Positions 50,870-61,069 of a stretch of 64,000 nt of DNA are shown here, in pieces; positions within the stretch are counted from its first letter, which is position 1, and each line of letters begins with the position of its first letter. The notes under the pieces were generated by a model. The model was not told the DNA's origin. It ran no database searches and saw nothing but the letters and a program-made list of their open reading frames with translations. The DNA lies in contig JAPJBO010000216.1 in NCBI GenBank assembly GCA_030068145.1, positions 90,001-154,000 on the forward strand, in the 5' to 3' direction. A program made the position numbers and the translations under genes. The DNA comes from Diplonema papillatum (lineage: Eukaryota; Euglenozoa; Diplonemea; Diplonemida; Diplonemidae).

Positions 50870-51760
50870 CAGGTTTCCGCAGGTGGTACGGAGTGGACGC
50901 AAGCCACGAGGCAACCCTGCAGGAAGAACACCGCAGGGCTGAGGCAAAATCGCCAGGCGGCCGCAGTATGTAGGTAAATCACCTCGCAGTGCACGCGTAG
51001 CTACACCCTGGTTCGTGCTTCAAGACTGCTGGTGCTTCAAACCTTCGGTTCGGGTGTCAGGTAGGTCCTGATAGGTTTGCTTCGGGTACCAGGGAAAGAA
51101 TAAGCTCGTTGCCTCCATGTAATCGGGGTAGTCGGGCTTCTTCTTTTTCAAGCTCTTCTCCAGCAGGATCGAGCAGCAGAGCAAGAACGAGGACACCAGA
51201 ACCGGGACACCAATACAGGAGCCCACCAGCCGTTGGCGGCGGAAAACAGCCCGAACGCCCACCAAACGCAGGCGTCGCCGAAGTAGTCGGGGTGCCGCGT
51301 CAGCTGCCAGAGCCCCGCGCGCATGACGTTGCTGTCTTCCTTGAAACCGGCCAGCTGCTGGCCTCGAAGGAGAACCCCACTGCCCAGAGGATCAAACCGC
51401 CAAAAACCACACTGTTCACGTCTTCCTTAGCCTTGCAGGGCAACCGGCAGTAGAGTACAAAAACAAAGGGAGGAGGACGGTAGTAGTAAATTCGTCATGA
51501 CCAACGACATACAAAGGGATAAGCCGGCAGCCGCTGCTGTAAGTGCATGCTGATCCGTGTTGTCCACGTGTTCAAAAATTCCCAGTGCTTGGCGGGGCTA
51601 CCGCGTCGAGGGCGTTCAAGTCGCTCGGCCCGTCTGGTTGGTGCATCGCGCCTGCTGCCAACGGAGAAGACGCAGCCACACGAGGCAGCCCTGCAGGATG
51701 AACACCGCAGGGCTGAGGCAAAACTCGCCACAGGCGGCCGCGGTATCTACGGATATGCAT
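50870..51760 (-). pseudogene. Partial copies of the DUF1295 gene (downstream)
   Basis: Three pieces copy the gene at 51782-52636: 50880-50965 (parent 52264-52345), 51005-51400 (parent 51790-52175) and 51590-51760 (parent 52195-52345). Small deletions break the frame, for example at the HPDYFGD region near 51290. The order of pieces implies an incomplete tandem duplication followed by loss. Confidence 0.82.
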
Positions 51761-51781
51761 GCGTAGCAACACCTTCGTGTT

Positions 51782-52636
51782 TCAAAACTGCTGGTGCTTC
51801 AAACCTTCGGTTTGGGTGTCAGGTTGGTCCTGACAGGTTTCCGCTGGTGCTGGATTCTTCGGATACCAGGGAAAGAATGAGCTTGTTACCTCCCTGTAGT
51901 CGGAGTAGTCGGGCATCTTCTTTTTCAAGCTCTTCTCCAGCAGGACCGAGCAGCAGAGCAGGTGGAACGAGGACACCAGGACCGGACACAATACAGGAGC
52001 CCACCAGCCGTTGGCGGCGGAAAACAGCCCGAACGCCCACCAAACGCAGGCGTCGCCGAAGTAGTCGGGGTGCCGCGTCAGCCGCCAGAGTCCGGCGCGC
52101 ATGACTTTGCCGGCGTTGGAAGGGTCTTCCTTGAAACCGGCTAGCTGCTGGTCGCCGACGGCCTCGAAGGAGAACCCCACGGCCCAGAGGATGAGGGCGA
52201 CCGCGTCGAGGGCGTTCAAGTCGCTCGGCCCGTCTGGTTGGTGCATCGCGCCGGCCAACGGAGAAGACGCAAGCCACACGAGGCAGCCCTGCACGACGAA
52301 CACCGCGGGGCTGAGGATGAACCGCCACAGGCGGCGGCGCCCGCTGAGCTCCCCCTCCGCTGGGCGGCCGCTCCGCTGGCCGGCACGTAGGCCCAGCCGG
52401 ATGCCCCACACGGCCGCGAGCCCGAGGGCGAAGGTGCTCCTCGGGTCTATGGCCTGGCACCTCAAGTAGTACGCCGCCGCTGCCGCCACGGTGCCCGCCC
52501 CCCACAACGCAGCGGCCCCCGCCCGCGAAGTCCCTGCCACCCGCAGCCAGACCCAAGGGAGGACCAACAGCAGCACCGGCGCCGACGACGTCCACACGTC
52601 GGAAAACGTGTCGGGCATCTTCCCCCTATCCTCCAT
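51782..52636 (-). CDS. DUF1295 / steroid 5-alpha-reductase-like membrane enzyme
   Basis: A single exon of 284 codons encoding a multi-span membrane protein of the DUF1295 family, which belongs to the steroid-reductase/isoprenylcysteine-methyltransferase fold. Evidence: six or so hydrophobic segments; the C-terminal signature GLWRLTRHPDYFGDACVWW at about 177-195 (family: WxxxRHPNYxGexxxWWG, the cofactor-binding His and Tyr); then LLEKSLKKKMPDYSDYREVT and SSFFPWYPK near 235-260. Members probably reduce or modify lipid substrates in the endoplasmic reticulum using NADPH; the substrate here cannot be told. Length fits the family (250-300). An in-frame ATG at 52618 is an alternative start. Confidence 0.85.
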   Translation of the reverse strand: MEDRGKMPDTFSDVWTSSAPVLLLVLPWVWLRVAGTSRAGAAALWGAGTVAAAAAYYLRCQAIDPRSTFALGLAAVWGIRLGLRAGQRSGRPAEGELSGRRRLWRFILSPAVFVVQGCLVWLASSPLAGAMHQPDGPSDLNALDAVALILWAVGFSFEAVGDQQLAGFKEDPSNAGKVMRAGLWRLTRHPDYFGDACVWWAFGLFSAANGWWAPVLCPVLVSSFHLLCCSVLLEKSLKKKMPDYSDYREVTSSFFPWYPKNPAPAETCQDQPDTQTEGLKHQQF

Positions 52637-52804
52637 CCCCCTTTTCCGTGTTTTTTTTTTAGTGTTTGTCGGAGTGAAAATTCGCCTTTCGCAATACCGG
52701 TATTGAACGCTAGAGAGAAAATCAGACTAGTGCGCGAAACCCCAACTATACATCTGTGAAAAGGCAGTGCTACCCCTTAAGAGCGAAGCCCCAGTTCCCT
52801 TACT

Positions 52805-52962
52805 CCGTTGGTGGTACTGTCCTTTGACAGAGTGAGCCGATGCCTCTCTCACCTTTAAGACACGGCTGTGCCACGCATGCTCTTGACAGACGCTAACGTC
52901 CGGCATTGTGCATGTGTGCCAGCGTCGTTGGGTGGTATTGACAAGAGGCTTTATCGGGCACT
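52805..52962 (-). repeat. LINE 3' tail repeat, copy upstream of DUF1295 gene
   Basis: cagagtgagccgatgcctct, cagacgctaacgtccggc and tcgttgggtggtattgacaa match the tail at 10190-10330 (inverted). Confidence 0.75.
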
Positions 52963-52969
52963 TCCCCTA

Positions 52970-53175
52970 CTCCGCTGGCCCAGCCGGATGCCCCACACGG
53001 CCGCGAGCCCGAGGGCAAAGGTGCTCCTCGAGTCTATGGCCTGGCACCTCAAGTTGTACGCCGCCGCTGCGACAAACGTGTCGGGCATCTTCCCTCTATC
53101 CTCCGTCCCCCTTTTCAGTGTTTTTTAGGAGTGAAAGTCGCCTTTCGCAATACCGGTAATAAATACTAGAGAGAA
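52970..53175 (-). pseudogene. Copy of the 5' end of the DUF1295 gene
   Basis: Matches 52385-52480 and 52604-52710, with the 120 bp between them deleted, including leader sequence up to tttcgcaataccggta. It lies between two LINE-tail copies, as if the tail and gene start were duplicated together. Confidence 0.82.
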
Positions 53176-53227
53176 TGCGCCCGAAACCCAAATGCTACCA
53201 CTCTTGAGTGTGAAAAGCAGTTCTACC

Positions 53228-53362
53228 CCGTGAGTGAGCCAATGCCTCTCATCTCACCTTTGAGACACGGCTGTGCCACGCATGCTCTTGACAGACGCTA
53301 ACGTCCGGCATTGTGCGTGTGTGCCAGCGTCGTTGGGTGGTATTGACAAGAGGCATCTTCTC
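53228..53362 (-). repeat. LINE 3' tail repeat, second upstream copy
   Basis: Same blocks as 52805-52962, ending tattgacaagaggcatc. Confidence 0.75.
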
Positions 53363-53439
53363 CGATATAGCTAGCCGGAAGGCTCCGGGGCTCCTTCCCA
53401 TGCTTCATCTCTTCGTGCGCAGGAGGGCCAGGGGGTGGG

Positions 53440-53610
53440 TAGGTTCCCTAGCCCGTGCTTGGAATGGATATGTGCTCAACGCCGCACTGGTCCCGGCTAC
53501 GCTGTGTTTCGGTCCTTTAAGCCACGGACATATCGGACATATAAGGCAGACCATCATCAGCGCGGAACCTGAGTGCCTGCAGATAGGACAGCGGTGTGAG
53601 TCTGGATTGT
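53440..53610. repeat. Dispersed repeat family D, copy 3
   Basis: gtgcttggaatggatatgtg, ctcaacgccgcactggtcc and gcgcggaacctgagtg(c/t)ctgcag shared with 17770-17930 and 49965-50110. Confidence 0.75.
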
Positions 53611-54390
53611 CAGAGCTCGTCACAGCCAGGACCACCCGTGCTACCAGGGCACAGCGTCCCCTGGGGTGTGATTGTTGCGCTGTTTCGCAAGCATTTTTCC
53701 GGCTCTTGCCGTGGTGGGGCTTCTTCCGATGTTTCCTCTGGTGTGTGGCTGATTGGGTCGACGGCACGCACAAACGACATAATGGTGTACGCTCCGGGAA
53801 AAACGGGAGAAATAACCACGGACGCTCGCGTTTCTGAAGTCAGTGACGATCGTAAAGTGTTGCTTGCTGCATGCGCTGAAGGCTGGCAGGTCGGCCACAA
53901 TTTTGTGGCAGTTCCACTGCCAACTTGCAGTGGAATGCGCCGGCTTCCTGCAGATGCCACGCAGCAACAAGTAGCGGGGTGGCAGCGCATGGCCGGCCAG
54001 AACTTGGAGCAGTTTCGATCGAATGCCCACCAGCCAAACGGCCCCAATGGAGGCTTAGCGGGGCGGTCGTCCAGTCGGTTTTCTGCAGCGCAGCTGTACC
54101 CGGGAGCTGTCCACTGGACGGCTGCCAAAGGTGATGCGGCGTGTACAGCCGCGTCGTCCTGGCAGGGCTTCCGCAGCTCTTTTGTCTTGGAGCTAAATAC
54201 CTTCTGAAAACCAGTACGTAGGGTCAGGCAAAAAAGAAATAGAGCATAGGGGGCTCACCTGCCAGTGTTGCATGTCTTTGCCTCTGCCTCCTCAGTGTCG
54301 CGGTGGTAAGCAACAGCAGGATCTGCCGACCGGAATCCCCGGTACTGCGGTTGATTCCCCAGATGAATCTGCAGAAAAGATAGGACGTGC
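53611..54390. other. Open stretch without recognised product
   Basis: The plus strand is open from 53596 to 54207 (about 200 codons), with Gly/Ser/Ala-rich sequence such as QVGHNFVAVPLPTCSGMRRL. I recognise no family, and the minus strand is open in parallel. A decayed element or a real orphan exon are both possible. Confidence 0.25.
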
Positions 54391-54394
54391 TGAT

Positions 54395-54495
54395 AACGTA
54401 CGTACTGATTTCAGCACGTGTACACGTACTGATGCAGCATGTGTACAAAAAGAAACTGAGAAAATTAACGTGCTGAAATCAGTACGTAGCATGCT
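54395..54495. repeat. Inverted repeat with CGTACTGATTTCAGCACGT arms
   Basis: cgtactgatttcagcacgt (about 54401-54419) is mirrored by acgtgctgaaatcagtacg (about 54468-54486), with further tacacgtactgatgcagca copies between. It touches the end of the recombinase-like fragment. Confidence 0.85.
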
Positions 54496-54923
54496 GAACG
54501 TAAGGCCTGCGTCCTGGGGTTGAGGTGACGACCTGCGCACATCGCTGCTTGCTCTCCTTCCACAAAAGCCACCCAAGTCAGCGCGGCATGTCTGATCCTG
54601 TGTGAAGGGACCCCCAGCTCCTCTTGAAGGAAACTGTTGTAAGCCTGTCTTGACAGGTTGGGGAACACGAACGCCTTGGGGCCGCTGGCAGGGTGTTGGA
54701 TGGTGATCCATTCCCAAAAAGGCGTCAGAAAAGCCCCGCTTCGTGGCAGTAAGAGACCAACAAGTGTGGAAGTGCTTGCTCCAAGATCGATTCTTTGATT
54801 CGAATGGCAGAGGCCCGCGCGACGACGGACACCCTGATGGGAAAGCGTTGATCGATGAGGTGGGAACGACCGCGAGAGAAAAAGAGCTCGTGGACGCGTG
54901 CTGCTGGACCGCGTATCGAGCAA
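54465..54923 (-). pseudogene. Tyrosine recombinase-like C-terminal fragment
   Basis: The minus-strand frame has LSRQAYNSFLQEELGVPSHR followed by IRHAALTWVAFVEGE and, 20-25 residues later, a Tyr in SACYV. The spacing recalls box II and the catalytic Tyr of tyrosine recombinases, with the HxxR pattern read as HRIRHA. The N-terminal half is not recognisable and the catalytic Arg of box I is not identified. It could be a relic of a DIRS/VIPER-like or Crypton element. Confidence 0.4.
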
Positions 54924-54929
54924 GTTGTT

Positions 54930-55438
54930 ACCCTTATGCTCAAGTTCCTGCTGAGCCCTGCCTCAGCACACCTGCGTTATGATACTTACGTAATGCAGAT
55001 GCGCCGCGCAGCCAAACTCCCGATCGACCAAATACTTCGACGAAATTCGAGACGAGGCCCGATATGCCCTTCGGGGGGTGGGTGGACTGTTTTTGTGTTT
55101 CCGGCGATTATCGCGCAGTCAGTTGCCTGTGTTTTTTTTTTTTTTTTTTTTTTGTGCGGTCGACGATATACGTCGTTCTGATGTCTGACGACTTTGTTTC
55201 TTTGCTTTTTTTTTTTTTTTCCCCCGACGACAACTAGTGTCAGACTAGCCTACCCAAAGGCAGTTGATTTCTTTAGGCAAGGTTTCTACCGGCGGAAGTT
55301 GTTTGGGTTAGCGCTTTTTTTTTTTTAAGATTTAACGTTCGGGCTTTTGAGGTTTTTTCGCGAAGAACGGTTTGGCCAGCGCTCGCAGCATATACATCAG
55401 AAGTTCTCAGGTGCGTGATCGAAGGGGCGCGGTCTTGT
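54930..55438. other. Gap; dispersed repeat downstream of the cyclase-like gene
   Basis: T-runs at 55132-55154 and 55206-55220, then the cccgacgacaactagtgtca repeat (55221-55290) shared with 37810 and 58655. No gene seen. Confidence 0.5.
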
Positions 55439-57334
55439 CTACGGGTCTTTGGGGAAGTGGGACGGGGTTTGCAAAGGGAGGGTGATGAGCGGCGGGTCGA
55501 TGGAGTGCGCGATGCAGGAGAGGAGGTGAGACAGGTATAGGTGGTGCGACGAGCCGCGAGTAGTGCTCATTGAAGAGTGCTGCGGCGGCTCGTCTATGTG
55601 CAACCGGTCCGCCAGCCGGGCGGCGGCGTTTTGGTCGCCAGAGAGATAAGCCAAGGCGAGGTCGCTCGCGACCTCGGCTTCCCGCATTTGGACGGATTCG
55701 ACGACGTACATCCACTCCTCGCCGTTTTTCGTGTTCCGCCCCAGGACCTCCCACAACACGGCGAACTCGGCCGCCGGTCTCTTCAAATACGCCACCCGTT
55801 CTACCACGACGCGGGTGCAGTGCGAAGAGGCGACGTCGCGGCGCACTCTCGAATCGATGACGATCTGCATGCCCCAGTCCTTCGCAACCTTCTCGAGCTC
55901 CAGCGCGAAGGGAAACACGGAGCCGACGACGTGATGCCGCATGAAGCTGTCGACGCCTAGATTCCCGCAGAGTGCCTCTCCCGTGGCCACCCCGCTCGTC
56001 ACCTGCAGCGAGGAAGATTTCAGGTCGCCTTCCACCATGCACGCAGCTTCGACCGCGCAAGCTTGCTGGTTGACGCAAGTGCGAGACGCGTTCCACGACG
56101 CGGTTATGCGGTCGCCCATGAACAGCTCGATCGTGCCCTTGGTCTCGACGACGGCGCGAAGGGCGGCCGAGACGAGGACCCGCTGTGTGTCTTCGAAGCA
56201 GCCCCTGCTCTTTAGGCGCGTCAGCGACCCGGCTAGGTTGAGCGCTGCGACGGTGACGGTCTTCCGCTGGACTTCGACCAGCCGAGCGTGCGGCGACGCC
56301 GGCTCGCACAGCGACGAGAGCGACGCGGAGAACGTCAGCACCTGGGCGTCGGTCTCCCGCGGCGGGTGGGAAACCGAGGTTTCGGCGTCCGTCGAATTCG
56401 AGTCCGCGACGCGGAGCGCGGACTGCAGGCAACTCTGCGGCAGGTACGGCTCGTACAGCCGCAAATTCGCCAGCAGCTGGTCCAGCACGCGGTGGAGGTC
56501 CCCGGGGACCTTTCGTTCGTGCTCCGACAGCGCGCGGTCTGCGCCGTTTAAGTCGAAGGCAGCGAGCAGCGTCGAGATGTCGCCGGCGGCGGCGATGCCT
56601 TGCCGCAGGCTCTCCTGCTTTTCGAGCAGCTGCGTCGCGAAGCTGCGGGTGAACAAGAAGTCGCCGATGAACACCAGCGCCGTGATCGAAAACTGCAAAA
56701 ACGCGTCGATGACCTCCTTCCGGCACGGCGGGTCTTCGCACGAGCAGAACGCCACCCGCGCGTCGTACCCGGGGGTCCCGGGCATGTCGAACCACCCGAA
56801 TCTCGCCGTCATCTCGACTTCAATGCAAAACAGCCACAATACTCCCACCCCCGCGGCGGTGACGGTAGCGCGAGGTTGCACTTGGCACACGAGGAGGATG
56901 TCGACGAGGATGACGAGGACGGGCCACGTGCGGAACTGCAGGGACGAGGCGCCGATGAAGTCGATGGCTAGCACCACGGCCGCGGTCCCGGCGATCTCGC
57001 TGAGGACGAAGGCCGTCGAGATCCGTCCGGCCAGGGTGACGTAAGCGAGCCCGACCAGGCTCAAAACGGACTGGCTGAGACCGAGGTATAGGTACGGCTC
57101 CTCGAAGTTTTCCCTCGCGATGTTCGCCGCCGTCGCGATGAGCGCGGGCACGAGCCCTATCGTGAACAGCATCGCGAGCACCCTACGCCGCAGCCGGTCG
57201 GTCTGCCCCTTCGACACCGCAAAACGCCGCTTGACGACCGCGGGCACCAAGCTGCACCAGTCCCACCCGCTCTCCTGATCCTCGGAGTCGTCTATCGCCA
57301 TGCGTGCAGGTCTGCCTTTGTCCCTTCTTTCCAA
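55439..57334 (-). CDS. Membrane protein with class III cyclase homology domain
   Basis: A 631-codon single exon. Residues about 50-235 contain five to six hydrophobic helices (for example AVVLAIDFIGASS, VLVILVDILLVCQV, FLQFSITALVFIGDFLF), then a Ser-rich linker. Residues about 360-520 resemble the catalytic domain of class III adenylate/guanylate cyclases: VTVAALNLAGSLTRL for VxVxFADIxGFT, TIELFMGDRITASW for the KxxGDxxxAxF strand, SGVATGEALCGNLG for GxxxGxxxxGNxG, and VVGSVFPFALELEK for the GxxVNxAxRLE helix. The first metal-binding Asp is replaced by Asn367, the second (Asp408) is kept, so cyclase activity is uncertain. A second ATG at 57301 would remove 11 residues. Element U lies about 1.45 kb upstream. 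Confidence 0.7.
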   Translation of the reverse strand: MERRDKGRPARMAIDDSEDQESGWDWCSLVPAVVKRRFAVSKGQTDRLRRRVLAMLFTIGLVPALIATAANIARENFEEPYLYLGLSQSVLSLVGLAYVTLAGRISTAFVLSEIAGTAAVVLAIDFIGASSLQFRTWPVLVILVDILLVCQVQPRATVTAAGVGVLWLFCIEVEMTARFGWFDMPGTPGYDARVAFCSCEDPPCRKEVIDAFLQFSITALVFIGDFLFTRSFATQLLEKQESLRQGIAAAGDISTLLAAFDLNGADRALSEHERKVPGDLHRVLDQLLANLRLYEPYLPQSCLQSALRVADSNSTDAETSVSHPPRETDAQVLTFSASLSSLCEPASPHARLVEVQRKTVTVAALNLAGSLTRLKSRGCFEDTQRVLVSAALRAVVETKGTIELFMGDRITASWNASRTCVNQQACAVEAACMVEGDLKSSSLQVTSGVATGEALCGNLGVDSFMRHHVVGSVFPFALELEKVAKDWGMQIVIDSRVRRDVASSHCTRVVVERVAYLKRPAAEFAVLWEVLGRNTKNGEEWMYVVESVQMREAEVASDLALAYLSGDQNAAARLADRLHIDEPPQHSSMSTTRGSSHHLYLSHLLSCIAHSIDPPLITLPLQTPSHFPKDP

Positions 57335-57414
57335 GCCGGGCCGCCGCCCTTTCTGATAGACCGCGGATATGACCCGTGAAATATACGGGGGAGGGGGGCA
57401 CCAGCTGGGGAGGA

Positions 57415-57895
57415 GTGTGATGGGCCTTTCTTGTCAGAGGGGCCCACGCACTCAAAAGGTTCGACCTGGCGTGAAATACACGCAGCACCAGCTGGAAGTG
57501 CAACGGGCGTTTCTAGTCAGAGGGACCCACGCACTCGAAAGTTTCGACCTGGCGCGAAATATACGCAGCACCAGCTGGAAGTGCGATGGGATTTTCTTGT
57601 TGGAGGGGTCCACGCACTCAAAAGGTTCGACCTGGCGTGAAATATACGCAGCACCAGCTGGAAGTGCAATGGGCGTTTCTAGTCAGAGGGGCCCACGCAC
57701 TCGAAAGTTTCGACCTGGCGCGAAATAAACGCAGCACCAGCTGGAAGTGTGGTGTGCCTTTCTTGTCGGAGGGGCCCACGCACTCAAAGTTTCGACCTGG
57801 CGTGAAATATACGCAGCACCAGCTGGAAGTGCGATGGGATTTTCTTGTTGGAGGGGCCCACGCACTCAAAAGTTCGACTTATCCGCAGCACCAGC
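57415..57895 (+). repeat. 84-bp tandem repeat, about six units
   Basis: Units contain gaggggcccacgcactcaaa, cgacctggcgtgaaatatac and gcagcaccagctggaagtgc. Two sub-types alternate (ggcgtttctagtcagagg and gattttcttgttggagg), which suggests amplification of a two-unit block. Located directly upstream of the cyclase-like gene. Confidence 0.92.
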
Positions 57896-58650
57896 TGAAG
57901 GTACGAAATACGGCACTGGGAGAGCTACACGCGGCAGGGGGAGAACACCGCGACCTGACAGAATGCAGTAAGGCGTCGTGCCCCGTGATGACAGCGGCGG
58001 GCAACGCGATTGCAGTTCCAGGGAGCAGGCGAGTGGACAGCCCTCCTTCAGGCGAGTGGACAGCCCTCCTTCTTCCGTGCCTCCGTCGATCCCGTTTCGG
58101 GGCGTGCGGCCGGGCGTCTCGGCCGCGGACTGTATTCGCGCGGCCGACAAATCGACGTGTCGTTTCCTTGTGGCGGGCGGCTCCCGCTTCTCGTTCCCTT
58201 TGCAGGTTCACCGGCCGCCCGAAGAACAAGGCGATTTTGTTGTTGTTGTTGTTTTGTTTTGTGCTTGTTCGGCAGGGGAATGGCCTGCCTTCCTTCCGCG
58301 CCTCCGGCAATCGCCTGGGTGTCTCACCGTCGGACTGCTATTCGCGCGGCGGACGATTCCTTTTGAAGCGCAGCTCCCTGCGTATCGTTCCTTTTTGCTG
58401 GTTCGGGGCCTCCCGAAGAAAAAAAAGGGGGTTGGTTTCGTTAGGCAGGTCTTCCCTACCCGGCGGATGTTGTTTGGATTTGGGCGTTTTCTTGTGTTTG
58501 CCGAATCAACCGGGGGTCGATGTGCAGTCTTGGTGTGACGTTTCTTGGTGTCCTTTCCTTTTTGGTAGCGGTTCTGCTGGGAATCCGTTCTCTTTTCCTT
58601 TTCCGTTCGCTGATTGCCTGGGCCGCCCGAAGAAAAGGCGGTTCCTTTTT
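57896..58650. other. Gap with degenerate triplicated segment
   Basis: Three diverged units at about 58190-58250, 58380-58440 and 58590-58650 share tcgttcc, ggttc and gcccgaagaa.aaggcg. No gene recognised. Confidence 0.45.
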
Positions 58651-58654
58651 TCCT

Positions 58655-58720
58655 TTTTTTCCGACGACAACTAGTGTCAGACTAGCCTACTCGAAGGAGG
58701 CAAAAATCTTTTTTTTGATT
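58655..58720. repeat. Dispersed repeat CCGACGACAACTAGTGTCAGAC
   Basis: Same repeat as 37810-37910 and 55215-55290; here just before element U. Confidence 0.75.
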
Positions 58721-58777
58721 GACGACACGCGCTCAACGACGCCTTTTTCTTTTGTCGAATTCCTTTCCCTTCTTTGT

Positions 58778-58848
58778 TCTAGCGTTAAGTGTGGGTAAGA
58801 AGGTCGGTGGTTTGAAGTCTCCGGTTTTGACCGCAGAGGCTCGGAGGT
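58778..58848 (-). promoter_or_regulatory. Shared upstream element U, cyclase-like gene
   Basis: Minus strand: GCGGTCAAAACCGGAGACTT, CAAACCACCGACCTTCTTA, AACGCTAGAA. Same order and orientation as at the ankyrin and myosin genes but about 1.45 kb from the start codon. Confidence 0.4.
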
Positions 58849-58854
58849 TTCCGC

Positions 58855-59100
58855 GTTGGAAACCCTGTGCAACCCGCTAAAACACGCTACTTTCGTCATG
58901 GAACCCCTGTGCAACCCGCTAAACCACGCTACTTTCGTCATGGAAACCCTGTGCAACCCGCTAAAACACGCTACTTTCGTCATGGAACCCCTGTGCAACC
59001 CGCTAAACCACGCTACTTTCGTCATGGAACCCCTGTGCAACCCGCTAAAACACGCTACTTTCGTCAAGGAACCGCTAAAACACGCAACTTTCGTCATTCT
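58855..59100 (+). repeat. 42-bp tandem repeat, about six units
   Basis: Units of cacgctactttcgtcatgga plus a(a/c)cccctgtgcaacccgctaaa. The 14-codon unit keeps the frame open (PLCNPLKHATFVME) but no gene is inferred. Confidence 0.95.
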
Positions 59101-60590
59101 TGACATACTGACAAAACACCTCAGGAGCAACCGAGGGGTCCACTGGTTTTAAGGATCCGTTTTTTGTGTCTACGGGTTGACAGTCAAGGCGGGTTGGGGG
59201 TGTTTCCTTGGGTGTGGGTATGGCTGGTGTTGGATGGTCATTGCGGCTGTGATTCGATGTCTTTACTCCCACTTGTGCACATCCTTTGAGATTCCGACTG
59301 GCAGTCTCCTCAAGTATTTCCTGCAAGTAGGTACAAAGCAGGTGTTTATACACAAGAAAGAACAGGGAAGAAAGTAACGCACGGGCGAGCAGATGATGAA
59401 AGACTGGGGCTAGGGATCGGTGGCTGGCGGCAGAAGACCCCGCGGGGCAAACCTCCAGCAGTTGCGGCACCGGCGACGCCTTCCAGTCCGCAAATGGCAG
59501 GACAAGGGCGGCAGGGGGGTTGCGGGGTGGCCCTCCCCCCCTCCCTGGAAACAGCGCGCTGGCTGGATCATCGTACGCGAGCAGCCGACTAAGACAGACA
59601 CCAACGGTCATCAGGCAAATGGTCCGAAATCTTCCCCGCGCGGGTGCCGCCCCCGTTAGCGGCATCCGCCGGCGATGCCGGAAAGGACTCGTCCGGGCAG
59701 TTGCCGCGGCGGGCGCCTTCGGAACCTTCCTCTCGGAGACTGTCGTTGCTGACACTGGCGGCACAACGGAGTGGTGTTGTTCCAATTCCGTTTCCGGTCT
59801 ATGTGTACCGCCCAGGGTCAGGGGGCTACTCGGTACACGGACCCGATGGTTTGCTGCGCCGTGGGACTGGGTGGACCAGTTGCTGGTCGCTGGCAGAGAA
59901 TCGCGTGCAATCCCCGGGCCACACGCCGGCACGGTGCCTTGCTTGATTAACGGAATGATGACTTTACTACGGCATTGCACTGGAACCGACCTCGGCCGGC
60001 TGAGGCGGGAGAGCATCGAAATCGGGATTTGCACACGTTTTCCGACCAATACAGCCCTACAGCAAGGAGAAAGGGCAGCAAGCCGCTACCCAGCTAGATG
60101 AAGTCGGCTAAGAGAATGGCATGCCGAGTCAGACGGACGACAAGGATGAGAAGCTGGGCCTGCGGGTCAAGTGGCTACCGATTTCCCAAACCTGACGCAT
60201 CAAACGGCGGCTACCTTCTCGGGCTTGGCACTTGCGCTGAACACCAGCCCTGTAGTGACACAGTCAGCCCAGGACAAAGCGGACACACTTGCGAACAGCT
60301 GCGCGACTATCAGCGCACAGCCGGCTCGGTTGTGGATACCATTGTCTGACTGTCAACGTCGGTACCAAGAGAAACCGTCAGAGACTGATTTCAAAGACCT
60401 TCGTCCCCCAGCTGCAGCGAGTCGAAGTGCAACAGCCGCGGCGGGCGGGCGCGGGAGAGACACGGGGCATCAAAAGGTTTTTTGTACCGACGAAGCTAGT
60501 GGGGAAACCGCAGGTCCGTGTTGCAAATGGACTCTGCTGGGGTGGTCTTCGACCGCAGATACAAAAAAATGCGTGGGTTCGTTTTCTTCT
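59101..60590. other. Gap without a recognised gene
   Basis: A family-A end lies at 59280-59355. The plus strand is open from 59520 to 60101 and the minus strand in parallel; neither shows a convincing domain. An ADTGGT match near 59745 is too short to call a protease. Confidence 0.3.
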
Positions 60591-60592
60591 TT

Positions 60593-60890
60593 TACATAAG
60601 CGAAGCGCCAGCTTGAAAGGAAATGCTCGACGATGCTGCGACAAAGAACAGAAGGGATCCCAAGTGCTGCAACTACCGAACCACGTGTTGAGCGGACGTG
60701 AGGTCATGCGGGTCTACCCCTACACGACAATCATCACACAAACACAACAGGTCAAAAGTCCTGAGTGAGAAAACAACACACGGTGGTGCAAGCGAAGAAC
60801 AAAACAGATTGTGTTTGTATTGTATTTGCCCCTTACCTCTATATTTCCCCCCTTCCATTCGGAGTCGAAGCAGCTACGTCGAGTATTTTT
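60593..60890 (-). repeat. Dispersed repeat family B, copy 2
   Basis: Inverted copy of 33225-33500 with about 10% differences, ending gaagtcg.agcagctacgtcga. Confidence 0.8.
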
Positions 60891-61069
60891 ACTTTTTTCG
60901 TTGTCGGCCACTTTATATTCAGCATCTTCTCGTGCCTTTTAGTGCCGGTATTTTGGGGGCCACAATAGTGCAAAAGCAAACGAGGAAGCACCCCCGGCGC
61001 GCACGTCTCTAGTAGGAACAGGCCTTCGCCGGCACGGGGGCACAACCGCAGGAGGTGAACAAAATCGCC

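Noticed and set aside
59730-59770. Aspartic protease motif (ADTGGT)
   Set aside because: Too short and not supported by neighbours.
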